Of a stretch of DNA of 9,278 nt, positions 1-6,069 are shown one piece after another. Origin of the DNA: DASYAN01 sp036501345. GTDB taxonomy: Bacteria; Chloroflexota; Ktedonobacteria; Ktedonobacterales; Ktedonobacteraceae. Position 1 is the first letter of the stretch; each line of letters begins with the position of its first letter. The position numbers and the translations under genes were made by a program. Location of the stretch: the NCBI GenBank assembly GCA_036501345.1, contig DASYAN010000455.1, positions 1-9,278 of the forward strand. The letters run 5' to 3'. The notes below the pieces were generated by a model. That model did not search any database. It had not been told where the DNA came from and worked only from the letters and a program-made list of their open reading frames with translations.

Positions 1-1141
1 CCATCTCGCCTTCTCTGGCATGGCTGGTAAGCGTTGGCAGAACGGCAAAACCGAGTGCGGCGGCGACCAGACCAATGGGGAACTGGATCAATGTTGTAGC
101 AAATGTCATGGCCGAATAGTTGCTAGCTCCGCAAGATTTCATAGTACTCATAAAGGATGCACAGGGTGTACCTGAGGCTAGGCTCTGATCGAGGATAGCA
201 ATAGCACTACTGACAATGTAGCTAAAGGCTATCGGGATATACAATTTCAAAATACGCCTGATGGCAGGATGCTTCAAATCCAAGACAAACATATAGCTCA
301 GACGCTGCTTACGCAAACCGGGAAGCAGTAATCCTATTTGACCCACTGCACCCAGGATAACGCCAAAAGCCAGACCATAGGTTCCTAGGAAGTACTCACC
401 CAGGAGACTGGTGATAATGGCACCGATGATGATCCCAACATGATACGCCGTGATAGCAAAGGCAGCCCAACCAAACTCTTTACGGGCGTAGAGCGCACCC
501 TGTAAGACTGCAAAGGGTCCCAAGGCCATCAAGGAAAAGAAAATAATACGAGCATATTGTGTGGTCAGGAGCTTTTGTGCTGGTGTAAATCCTGGTTCAA
601 GCACATTGCTTACCATCCAGGGAGCAATCACCAAAAATATCAGCGACGCAACAGCCATGATCAATATAACAAGGTTGACCAGCGTGAACACCAGTCGGCG
701 CAAGTCATCACGCCTTTCTGGAGCAGCAAAATCGTTAAATGTTGGAACGAGTGCTCCGCCTACCGAACCATTCACCAGAAAATCATTGAATTTCTGTGCA
801 GGCGAGATCGCCCCAAAGAAAGGACCCGAGAGAGACGCGCCAGTCGAGGCAACAAAGGACTGACGCAGCATGCCCATGAGGCTACTGCCCAGATTGCCTA
901 GCATAACCAATGTGGCGGATTTGATAAGCTCACCACGTCCGCTCGGTTTACTGGCATCAGGCAGTTCTGCTGCATTATCGACTACTTGTTCAACCTCGGC
1001 TGGTACAACGGTCTCGCCATCTTCACTCGGTTTGCTTGCATCGGGCAATTCTGCCACGCGATCTGCTATTTGTTCAACTTCAGCAGATGTGCCTTCAAGT
1101 TGAACGGGGCTTACTTCTTTATCAATAGAGTCTTTTGCCAT
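1..1141 (-). CDS. murJ: MurJ/MviN-family lipid-linked sugar flippase, partial (C-terminus beyond window)
   Basis: The reverse strand is open from an ATG at 1141 to the window edge, giving 380 codons with no stop, so the C-terminal part is missing. MurJ is a polytopic inner-membrane MOP-superfamily transporter that flips lipid II. Family landmarks seen are the first helix around residues 72-93 (MLGNL), GALVP at 129-133, the stretch around LQGALYARKEF at 213-223, GLAFGVILGA at 257-266, and QFPIG...LPTLTSHA at 353-374. Residues 1-70 form a hydrophilic extension absent from E. coli MurJ, with two copies of a 24-residue repeat. Several charged residues important in E. coli MurJ are replaced, so the substrate may differ. 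The loop at 323-341 has two cysteines. There is no strong Shine-Dalgarno; a GTGAG lies about 8 nt upstream of the ATG. It follows the Rpn gene by 76 nt across a hairpin. Family assignment is firm; substrate is not. Confidence 0.88.
   Translation of the reverse strand, partial: MAKDSIDKEVSPVQLEGTSAEVEQIADRVAELPDASKPSEDGETVVPAEVEQVVDNAAELPDASKPSGRGELIKSATLVMLGNLGSSLMGMLRQSFVASTGASLSGPFFGAISPAQKFNDFLVNGSVGGALVPTFNDFAAPERRDDLRRLVFTLVNLVILIMAVASLIFLVIAPWMVSNVLEPGFTPAQKLLTTQYARIIFFSLMALGPFAVLQGALYARKEFGWAAFAITAYHVGIIIGAIITSLLGEYFLGTYGLAFGVILGAVGQIGLLLPGLRKQRLSYMFVLDLKHPAIRRILKLYIPIAFSYIVSSAIAILDQSLASGTPCASFMSTMKSCGASNYSAMTFATTLIQFPIGLVAAALGFAVLPTLTSHAREGEM
929..1084 (-). repeat. in-frame 28-codon-period repeat in the MurJ N-terminal extension
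   Basis: Two copies of a 24-codon unit (1013-1084 and 929-1000) lie 84 nt apart. Both encode AEVEQ followed after five residues by AELPDASKPS and then GE; 18 of 24 residues are identical. The DNA copies differ at many third codon positions, so this is an old duplication. It lies in the soluble region ahead of the first membrane helix. Confidence 0.85.
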
Positions 1142-1172
1142 AAGAAAACTCACACTACACTTGTACAGACAA

Positions 1173-1202
1173 GGGAGCGCTCACCTGCGTGTGAGCGCTC
1201 CC
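1173..1202 (-). terminator. perfect 12-bp hairpin between the Rpn stop and murJ start (candidate terminator or operator)
   Basis: GGGAGCGCTCAC and its exact complement flank a 6-nt loop (CTGCGT, 1185-1190). The hairpin lies 15 nt downstream of the Rpn stop codon and about 31 nt before the murJ ATG. There is no T-run on either side, so a classical Rho-independent terminator is not fully met. It could instead be an RNA stability element or a protein-binding palindrome controlling murJ. Confidence 0.45.
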
Positions 1203-1217
1203 CACTACTGTATTTCT

Positions 1218-2147
1218 TCACTCACCCAGTGAGAGTAATACGCGTTCCACTTCGCCTCGCGTCCGGAACACATACAGGTCAAGGATCAACTGTTGGAGCC
1301 GCTTGTCACCAATAGCACTGATTTTGGCTCTCGCTAGCATCTCTAGGTCAGGAAAGTTTGCCACAACTAGAGTGATGACAGCTTCTTGCAAACCTTCTTC
1401 CCGACCTTCTTCCCGACCTTCTTCCCGACCTTCTTGCCAACCCTTCTGCTTAATGGCCAGATAAACCGGATCTTCATCCAACAAATCATGGATCATACTA
1501 TTCATAGCACCGTACCTTTCGAGTAACCATGCATAATCAGCCTCATTATGGGCTTTGCTGAACACCGACCTCGCCAATGTGAAACCGACACAAGCAAACT
1601 CTTCATGTCCTTCGCCACTGAGTTCGTCCAACATCCTTTGCACATATGCACGGGTGGCCCCTCCATTGGTCAAAGGCACAAATGGCAATAGTACGATTTC
1701 CCCTCGACCAAAAATGTACTCTGGCAAAAGATCTTTGATCTCAATCACAACATAGTGATATTCTACCACTTTTCCAGTGATTGGTTCAGTCCAACGCAAC
1801 GGTGAGGGTTTGATTCTCGTGTCATTGAGCATATGCCAAACACATGAAAGAACAGGGGAACCCAATTCACATGTGACTAGGATATTATAGCGTAGGAGCC
1901 GCTCTGGCATTGTATTGGTGTAATAGGCTTGCCATTCAAAATGGATCAGGCTTGCTTCTCGCTCGTCGACCATGACATCGATAAGTGTATCAACCTCGAA
2001 CGACGAGTCCGCCAATTTTTCTGATCGCGGGTACTCTCCGGTATAGCAAACTTGCCGCTCTGACCTCAGTTGTTCCATCATGAGATCAATAAATGCCTGT
2101 GGTTTCGCACGCACAAGCTTGCGCATGCAGTCTTCCCACGTTCCCAT
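1218..2147 (-). CDS. Rpn-family PD-(D/E)XK nuclease/putative transposase-like protein
   Basis: The 309-residue product matches the Rpn/YhgA-type (recombination-promoting nuclease) family. Members are PD-(D/E)XK nucleases, often present in many copies in one genome and frequently annotated as putative transposases. Visible core residues are an acidic residue at D53 (D57 also possible) and E71-W-Q73, the E-x-Q form typical of this family, followed by MPERLLRYN (80-88). Residues 237-252 are a charged run of EGRE units, which commonly leads into a helical C-terminal tail in these proteins. The ATG at 2147 was chosen because AGGAAG lies 10 nt upstream. A near-consensus promoter sits about 135 nt upstream. 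No terminal inverted repeats or target duplications were seen around it, so it is best read as a resident gene and not an active insertion sequence. Its role in the cell is unknown. Confidence 0.85.
   Translation of the reverse strand: MGTWEDCMRKLVRAKPQAFIDLMMEQLRSERQVCYTGEYPRSEKLADSSFEVDTLIDVMVDEREASLIHFEWQAYYTNTMPERLLRYNILVTCELGSPVLSCVWHMLNDTRIKPSPLRWTEPITGKVVEYHYVVIEIKDLLPEYIFGRGEIVLLPFVPLTNGGATRAYVQRMLDELSGEGHEEFACVGFTLARSVFSKAHNEADYAWLLERYGAMNSMIHDLLDEDPVYLAIKQKGWQEGREEGREEGREEGLQEAVITLVVANFPDLEMLARAKISAIGDKRLQQLILDLYVFRTRGEVERVLLSLGE
1381..1440 (-). repeat. 12-nt tandem repeat inside the Rpn gene
   Basis: Three perfect copies of CCTTCTTCCCGA (plus-strand reading) occupy 1393-1428, flanked on each side by a degenerate copy, five units in all. 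In the gene this encodes repeated EGRE. The period is a multiple of three, so gain or loss of units lengthens or shortens the charged linker without breaking the frame. Confidence 0.9.
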
Positions 2148-2281
2148 CCAACTTATACTTCCTTATTATCTGCTATCTCTCCACTTATTTATCCAATTTA
2201 CATTCACTGCCATCTCATCTTTTTCACTCACATGTAACATGCCCTCCCAACATGAAACTAATGTTCTTTCCCAACGCGATG

Positions 2282-2310
2282 AGTATAGCAGAGATATATG
2301 CGCATGTCTA
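2282..2310 (-). promoter_or_regulatory. sigma-70-type promoter for the Rpn gene
   Basis: On the minus strand TAGACA (2310-2305) and TATACT (2287-2282) are separated by exactly 17 nt; each box matches consensus at five of six positions. Transcription would begin near 2275, leaving a leader of about 128 nt before the Rpn ATG. This separates the Rpn gene, and possibly murJ, from the heptose operon upstream. The rest of the 253-nt gap (2148-2400) shows no gene or clear hairpin terminator after rfaE2. Confidence 0.6.
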
Positions 2311-2400
2311 GTACATTGAGGCCGAATAGCCGAAGTTTCTATGATAATGATCTAGCTGTCCATATTTTTAGAAACAAGGTAGATATAACTCCTTTTCCAA

Positions 2401-2931
2401 TCACGACAATCGTTTGATTTTCTCAATCAGCTCAGTTGTCGAATGATATGGCAAATATGGTATGAGGTGTATGCTTCCTCCGTAAGCTAGCACATGCTTA
2501 GCCTCAGGGAGACGAGTAGTGTCTGGCACGCCATCTTGCGCTCCGGCATAATCGCCGCCTTTGACATATATTGCTGGTCGCGACAGGTCGATCAGCGGAC
2601 CCGCCGTTGGCTCATCAAAGATTGTGACATAATCAATACACATCAAGGCAGCGAGAATTTCCGCACGTTCTTGCTCTGGTACCAGTGGCCTGCCCAGTCC
2701 TTTCAGTTTACGCACACTCTCATCACTATTCAAACCCATCACCAGGAAATCGCCCAGACGACGCGCTTGCTCTAAATATCGTATATGTCCTAGATGCAAT
2801 AGATCAAAGCAGCCATTAGTGAAAACTCCACATTCGCCTATTTGCTGTCTGCGAGATATTTCCACAGTGAGCTCCTCATGACTCAATATTTTCTGTCTTG
2901 TGATATCTTGTAGATTATTCATGTAGAACAC
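2401..2931 (-). CDS. rfaE2: D-glycero-beta-D-manno-heptose 1-phosphate adenylyltransferase (HldC / RfaE domain II)
   Basis: This cytoplasmic nucleotidyltransferase makes ADP-heptose from heptose 1-phosphate and ATP. The 176-residue product carries the family signature TNGCFDLLHLGH at 38-49, with the H46-x-G-H49 nucleotide-binding motif, then GLNSDESVRKLKG (66-78), ERAEILAAL (89-97), VKGGDY (123-128) and STTELIEKI (164-172). In E. coli this is the C-terminal half of the fused HldE; here it is a separate gene, as in S-layer heptose pathways of Gram-positive bacteria. It is the last gene of the operon. The GTG at 2931 has AGAAGAGA about 6 nt upstream and overlaps rfaE1 by 17 nt. An ATG at 2922 (173 residues, giving an ATGAATAA overlap with the rfaE1 stop) is an equally possible coupled start. 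Confidence 0.92.
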   Translation of the reverse strand: MFYMNNLQDITRQKILSHEELTVEISRRQQIGECGVFTNGCFDLLHLGHIRYLEQARRLGDFLVMGLNSDESVRKLKGLGRPLVPEQERAEILAALMCIDYVTIFDEPTAGPLIDLSRPAIYVKGGDYAGAQDGVPDTTRLPEAKHVLAYGGSIHLIPYLPYHSTTELIEKIKRLS

Positions 2932-4063
2932 TCATTATCTCTTCTGGTGTATTACTGGCACAACCCAAACGGCGCACCACAAGGGATGCAGCTGCATTGG
3001 CAAGATAAGCCGCTTCAGTCATATTGGCTCCCGCAGTTAGTGCCAGAGTAAATGTAGCTGCAACTGTATCACCAGCTCCATTTGTATCCACGATCTCATT
3101 GGCATATGGTAGATGGTAAATAGGAAGGTGAAGGGATGGTTTGCCCATCTCAAACAAACTCATGCCCTCACTGCCACGTGTGATAAGCACTCCCTGGGCA
3201 TTACTCCCACGCAGAAGGCATTGACCAGCCTCTTCCAAATCTGCCTGAGTACGAATGGTCATTCCCAGCGTCAACTCTGCCTCAGGCTGATTTGGTGTCA
3301 AAGCTGTGACACCCTGGAAACGGAACAACGAACCATGCGAATCGACAACGATAATCTTATTTGACGCATGGGCAGCAGAAATACAGGTTTCGATGATATC
3401 AGGACTGATAACTCCGTTCTCATAATCGGAGAGCACGATAGCATCCATCGTTGGTAGCGTCTGCTTGATGTAATCGACAATCTGTCCCTTACTGGGCTCG
3501 CCTATTTCAGAAGTATCCACGCGATCAATGCGCACCACATGCTGTTGAACGATCTGTGGGCTGCCAGCCATAACGCGCGTTTTCGTTGAAGTTGGACGAG
3601 TCTTATCAGAGACCAGTCCATCCTGACACATCTGTAACTCATCAATAGCTCGTCGCAGCTTCTGGCCAGCGATATCGTCACCTACCACACCAGCCAGGAA
3701 AACCTCGGCACTTAACGACCGTGCATTGACTCCCACATTTGTTGCGCCACCGGGGATAATACGTTCTTGATCTAATTCAAGGATCAGGACAGGAGCTTCG
3801 CGAGAAATACGCGTCGGACGACCGATCAGGTATTCGTCAGCTACCATATCACCGATTACCAATATGCGTTTACCTTTAAATGACTGGATCAGAGAACGTA
3901 AATGCGCAGGCCGCTGGCGAGAAGTATCAGGGCCTATCGGAACTTGTTTGTTTTGCACTGGCTGGATCAGAGAATTTATACCTGCAGGCTCTTGTTTATC
4001 TTGCGCTGGCTGGATCAGAGAATTTATACCTGCAGGTTGCAAACGAGGAGCCTTAGACTTCAT
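2915..4063 (-). CDS. rfaE1: D-glycero-beta-D-manno-heptose-7-phosphate kinase (HldA / RfaE domain I)
   Basis: This PfkB/ribokinase-family enzyme phosphorylates D-glycero-D-manno-heptose 7-phosphate to the 1,7-bisphosphate, two steps before ADP-heptose. Visible landmarks are KRILVIGDMVADEYLIG (65-81), RISREAPV (85-92), GGATNVGVNA (105-114), GVVGDD (125-130), LSDYENGV (211-218; the family usually has K where N217 stands), TPNQPEAE (256-263), ITRGSEGM (294-301) and DTNGAGDT (326-333), with D332 as the expected catalytic base. At 382 residues it is longer than the usual kinase domain because of about 50 extra N-terminal residues containing two 16-residue repeats. The ATG at 4063 overlaps the end of the glycosyltransferase gene by 11 nt, and the 3' end overlaps rfaE2, indicating translational coupling in one operon. 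Function is assigned with good confidence from the motifs and the neighbouring rfaE2. Confidence 0.92.
   Translation of the reverse strand: MKSKAPRLQPAGINSLIQPAQDKQEPAGINSLIQPVQNKQVPIGPDTSRQRPAHLRSLIQSFKGKRILVIGDMVADEYLIGRPTRISREAPVLILELDQERIIPGGATNVGVNARSLSAEVFLAGVVGDDIAGQKLRRAIDELQMCQDGLVSDKTRPTSTKTRVMAGSPQIVQQHVVRIDRVDTSEIGEPSKGQIVDYIKQTLPTMDAIVLSDYENGVISPDIIETCISAAHASNKIIVVDSHGSLFRFQGVTALTPNQPEAELTLGMTIRTQADLEEAGQCLLRGSNAQGVLITRGSEGMSLFEMGKPSLHLPIYHLPYANEIVDTNGAGDTVAATFTLALTAGANMTEAAYLANAAASLVVRRLGCASNTPEEIMSVLHE
3943..4038 (-). repeat. 48-nt tandem duplication at the 5' end of rfaE1
   Basis: Two adjacent 48-nt units (3943-3990 and 3991-4038) match at 44 of 48 positions, with a 31-nt identical core. 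They encode two copies of PAGINSLIQP plus a Gln/Lys-rich tail. A third, degenerate copy (about 3884-3910) encodes PAHLRSLIQSF at the true start of the kinase domain and shares 12 identical nucleotides with them (minus-strand TCTCTGATCCAG). Confidence 0.92.
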
Positions 4064-4847
4064 TGGCTTTGAACCCTTTCACAACAACTTTTATAGCAAA
4101 TTTCGGAAGTGCCAGCATACGACGCCAGCGCCACGGTTCGCGATAGAGCCGATAGAGCCATTCCAACCCTAATTTTTGCATCATCCTGGGCGCACGTTGT
4201 TGACGACCCGTAAGGAAATCGAATGATCCCCCAACGCCCATGGCAATTGCCACGGGAAGTCGGGCCAGATTGCGTCGAATCCACACATCCTGTGCAGGCG
4301 CACCATAGGCCACACACAGTACATCGGCCTGCGCTACACGCACGCGCTCGATGATTTCATCCTCTTCAGCAACTGCTGGCGACCCAGCATAACTGCCTGC
4401 GATCTGCAATCCTGGTGCCAGTGCCTGCAAACGCTCCCCTGCGGCTTCTGCCACACCGGGAGCTGCACCCAGCAGATAGAACCGATATCCCTTTATTGCA
4501 GCACGTCTGGCAAGCTCGATTAGCGTATCTACACCAGTCACGCGTTCCGGTGCAGGCTTGCCAAGATAGCGGGCAGCCCAGACCACACCAATACCATCAG
4601 GTATCACCAGTGCAGCTTCATTGATAGACTGGCGAAAGAAAGGATCGTGCTGAGCAGCCATCACAAATTCAGGATTGACGGTAATAAGTTGTTGACATGA
4701 AGTTTGCTGCTGACTAGCGCGATACTCTTCAATCAGTCGCTCAATATGATCGAGAACCTGTCGCTGCGTGACACGATCCACACGTACTCCCAGCACATAG
4801 ACCGAAGATAGCTGTTCAGGTTGAGACACATTCAATATTTTCACCAT
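4053..4847 (-). CDS. WecG/TagA/CpsF-family glycosyltransferase (GT26)
   Basis: Members of this family (WecG in enterobacterial common antigen, TagA in wall teichoic acid) transfer an N-acetylhexosaminuronate or ManNAc to an undecaprenyl-diphosphate-linked sugar at the inner face of the membrane. The 264-residue product has the family core: VLGVRVD (18-24), T56-V-N58-P, IPDGIGVVWAARYLG (82-96) with D84 at the expected catalytic-base position, RVTGVD (102-107), FYLLGAAPGVAE, a GAPAQDVWI segment, and GVGGSFDFLTG followed by QRAPRMMQKLGLEWLYRL. The Arg/Trp-rich tail (EPWRWRRM) resembles the C-terminal membrane-association segment of TagA. It starts 4 nt after the DUF503 stop and overlaps rfaE1 by 11 nt. 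There is no clear Shine-Dalgarno, so it is probably translated by coupling. Which sugar and acceptor it uses cannot be read from sequence. Confidence 0.9.
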   Translation of the reverse strand: MVKILNVSQPEQLSSVYVLGVRVDRVTQRQVLDHIERLIEEYRASQQQTSCQQLITVNPEFVMAAQHDPFFRQSINEAALVIPDGIGVVWAARYLGKPAPERVTGVDTLIELARRAAIKGYRFYLLGAAPGVAEAAGERLQALAPGLQIAGSYAGSPAVAEEDEIIERVRVAQADVLCVAYGAPAQDVWIRRNLARLPVAIAMGVGGSFDFLTGRQQRAPRMMQKLGLEWLYRLYREPWRWRRMLALPKFAIKVVVKGFKANEV

Positions 4848-4851
4848 ACAT

Positions 4852-5142
4852 TTACCACTGTAGTATTTCTGTTTCTAGATTAGAAATAATCAAGTCTGGA
4901 CGCGTCTCTTCGATATAGTTTCGAACACGTTCCAGCACTTCGCTGGCATGTTGACTACTATTGCTGACACAACTCATACCAAGAGTGGCCAGCTGCCAGA
5001 GATCGTTATTTTCCACCTCAGCGACAGCAACCTCAAACTGGTTGTGCACGCGGGCTATAATAGATTTGACAATTTGCCGTTTTTCCTTTAAAGAGTGAGA
5101 ATCCGGCAAATGCAGAGTAATTTGACAGACGCCAATAACCAT
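4852..5142 (-). CDS. DUF503 (YlxP-like) family protein
   Basis: This 96-residue protein has the DUF503 pattern: MVIGVCQITLHLPDSHSLKEKR at the start (SHSLKEKR is the signature), then VAVAEVENNDLWQLATLGMSCVSN in the middle. The family is small and cytosolic with no firmly established function; in many bacteria it lies near ribosome-binding factor A or translation genes. It is the first gene of the four-gene glycan operon, ending 4 nt before the glycosyltransferase. The ATG at 5142 is the natural start by homology. No Shine-Dalgarno precedes it, and a perfect extended -10 box ends only 6 nt upstream, so the message is probably leaderless. Any link to heptose glycan synthesis may be only shared transcription. 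Confidence 0.9.
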   Translation of the reverse strand: MVIGVCQITLHLPDSHSLKEKRQIVKSIIARVHNQFEVAVAEVENNDLWQLATLGMSCVSNSSQHASEVLERVRNYIEETRPDLIISNLETEILQW

Positions 5143-5148
5143 GCGTCG

Positions 5149-5157
5149 ATTATAACA
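5149..5157 (-). promoter_or_regulatory. extended -10 promoter for the DUF503-glycan operon, predicted leaderless
   Basis: The minus strand reads TGTTATAAT, a perfect TGn extended -10 with consensus TATAAT, ending 6 nt before the DUF503 ATG. No good -35 is seen, which extended -10 promoters tolerate. Initiation 7 nt downstream would fall on the A of the ATG. Confidence 0.6.
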
Positions 5158-5163
5158 TACGAC

Positions 5164-5192
5164 TCGACTCCTAGGGCTAACTCTGATACAAT
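5164..5192 (+). promoter_or_regulatory. upp promoter
   Basis: TCGACT (5164-5169, four of six matches to TTGACA) is followed after 17 nt by TACAAT (5187-5192), which is preceded by TGA to give an extended -10 (TGATACAAT). The start point would be near 5199, leaving a leader of about 43 nt. It lies back to back with the DUF503 promoter in the same 99-nt gap. Confidence 0.55.
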
Positions 5193-5226
5193 TTCCTACT
5201 GATTGAACCTAACGGTATTTTTTGGT

Positions 5227-5233
5227 AGGAGGT
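5227..5233 (+). promoter_or_regulatory. ribosome binding site that sets the upp start
   Basis: AGGAGGT lies 8 nt before the ATG at 5242, ideal spacing. It rules against the in-frame TTG at 5203, which would put this site inside the coding region. Confidence 0.85.
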
Positions 5234-5241
5234 ACCTCACC

Positions 5242-5952
5242 ATGGCTAGAATAAATACACAGAGAAATCAACCAACGTTACCAATGCAGGGTATTCCGCA
5301 GCCAACACGCGAGGAAGTACTTAACCTTCCACGCCTTACCATTTCAACCCATCCGGTGATAGCTCATAAGCTGACGACTCTGCGTGATAAACACACACCA
5401 CCACCAGAGTTTTACCGTCTGGTCAAAGAAATTGGTAGTCTATTGGCATATGAGGCGACAGCATCACTGGCACTTGAAACAACAACGATTGATACTCCAT
5501 TGCAAACAATGACTGGGCATCGCCTAGCTGGTGGCATTGGCGTCACACCCATTCTGCGTGCAGGGCTGGGACTGGCCGAAGGTTTTCGTCAGGTCATCCC
5601 AGACGCTCAGATCTGGCATCTGGGGCTAAGGCGTGACGAACGGACATTGCAAGCACTAGAATACTATAATCAGCTCCCACATCGGGTTGATCTGCAGGTG
5701 TGTTATGCTGTCGATCCTATGCTGGCTACGGGTGGATCAGCAATCGACACGATCAATATCCTCAAGCACAGAGGTATTCCACGCCTTTCATATGTTGGCA
5801 TCATCGCAGCACCTTATGGGCTTTTGCGGCTTTCACAGGCCCATCCCGATATCGATATTTATATTGCAGCACTCGACGATCGTTTGAATGATCTCGGTTA
5901 TATTGTTCCTGGCCTGGGAGATGCTGGTGACCGCCAATTTGGAACTTACTAA
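5242..5952 (+). CDS. upp: uracil phosphoribosyltransferase
   Basis: Upp converts uracil and PRPP to UMP and diphosphate in pyrimidine salvage, in the cytosol. The 236-residue product shows HPVIAHKLTTLRD (37-49), PILRAGLG (103-110), the PRPP-binding loop VDPMLATGGSA (157-167) and the uracil-binding C-terminus YIVPGLGDAGDRQFGT (220-235). It is some 25-30 residues longer than the roughly 208-residue E. coli enzyme because of a polar N-terminal leader with no family motif. The start follows a strong Shine-Dalgarno. The gene appears monocistronic, with its own promoter, and converges on the GT9 gene across a hairpin. No upstream attenuator of the PyrR type was seen. Confidence 0.95.
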   Translation: MARINTQRNQPTLPMQGIPQPTREEVLNLPRLTISTHPVIAHKLTTLRDKHTPPPEFYRLVKEIGSLLAYEATASLALETTTIDTPLQTMTGHRLAGGIGVTPILRAGLGLAEGFRQVIPDAQIWHLGLRRDERTLQALEYYNQLPHRVDLQVCYAVDPMLATGGSAIDTINILKHRGIPRLSYVGIIAAPYGLLRLSQAHPDIDIYIAALDDRLNDLGYIVPGLGDAGDRQFGTY

Positions 5953-5995
5953 CCTTGAGGCATCCCGAATTTTTGAAGCACATGCTCTATTTTCT

Positions 5996-6032
5996 AAAAA
6001 AGAGGGAATGCAGGAGGTTTTGGCCTCCTGCA
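5996..6032 (-). terminator. Rho-independent terminator of the GT9 gene, possibly shared with upp
   Basis: A perfect 9-bp stem (6009-6017 with 6024-6032, TGCAGGAGG paired around TTTTGG) lies 37 nt past the GT9 stop. On the minus strand it is followed after 7 nt by six Ts (5996-6001). On the plus strand the hairpin lies 56 nt after the upp stop but has no good T-run, so termination is best supported for GT9. Confidence 0.7.
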
Positions 6033-6069
6033 GAGATTTGGGGTACATCTCGATATAGTTCCCACGTTA

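Noticed and set aside
929..1084. Repeats in murJ and rfaE1 as a CRISPR-like array
   Set aside because: Both are in-frame coding repeats of only two or three copies with no unique spacers.
557..1315. Plus-strand reading frames opposite murJ (557-901, 561-863, 870-1103, 986-1315)
   Set aside because: They lie antisense to the clearly MurJ-like frame and have low-complexity translations with no family resemblance.
1173..2340. Rpn gene as an intact transposable element
   Set aside because: The hairpin at 1173-1202 has no counterpart on the other side of the gene, and no terminal inverted repeats or target duplication were seen.
4060..4317. Minus-strand 85-codon frame inside the glycosyltransferase gene
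   Set aside because: It is out of frame with the TagA-like protein and its translation has no family features.
5203..5241. Upstream TTG start giving upp 13 more residues
   Set aside because: It would place the AGGAGGT ribosome binding site inside the gene; the ATG at 5242 is ideally spaced from it.
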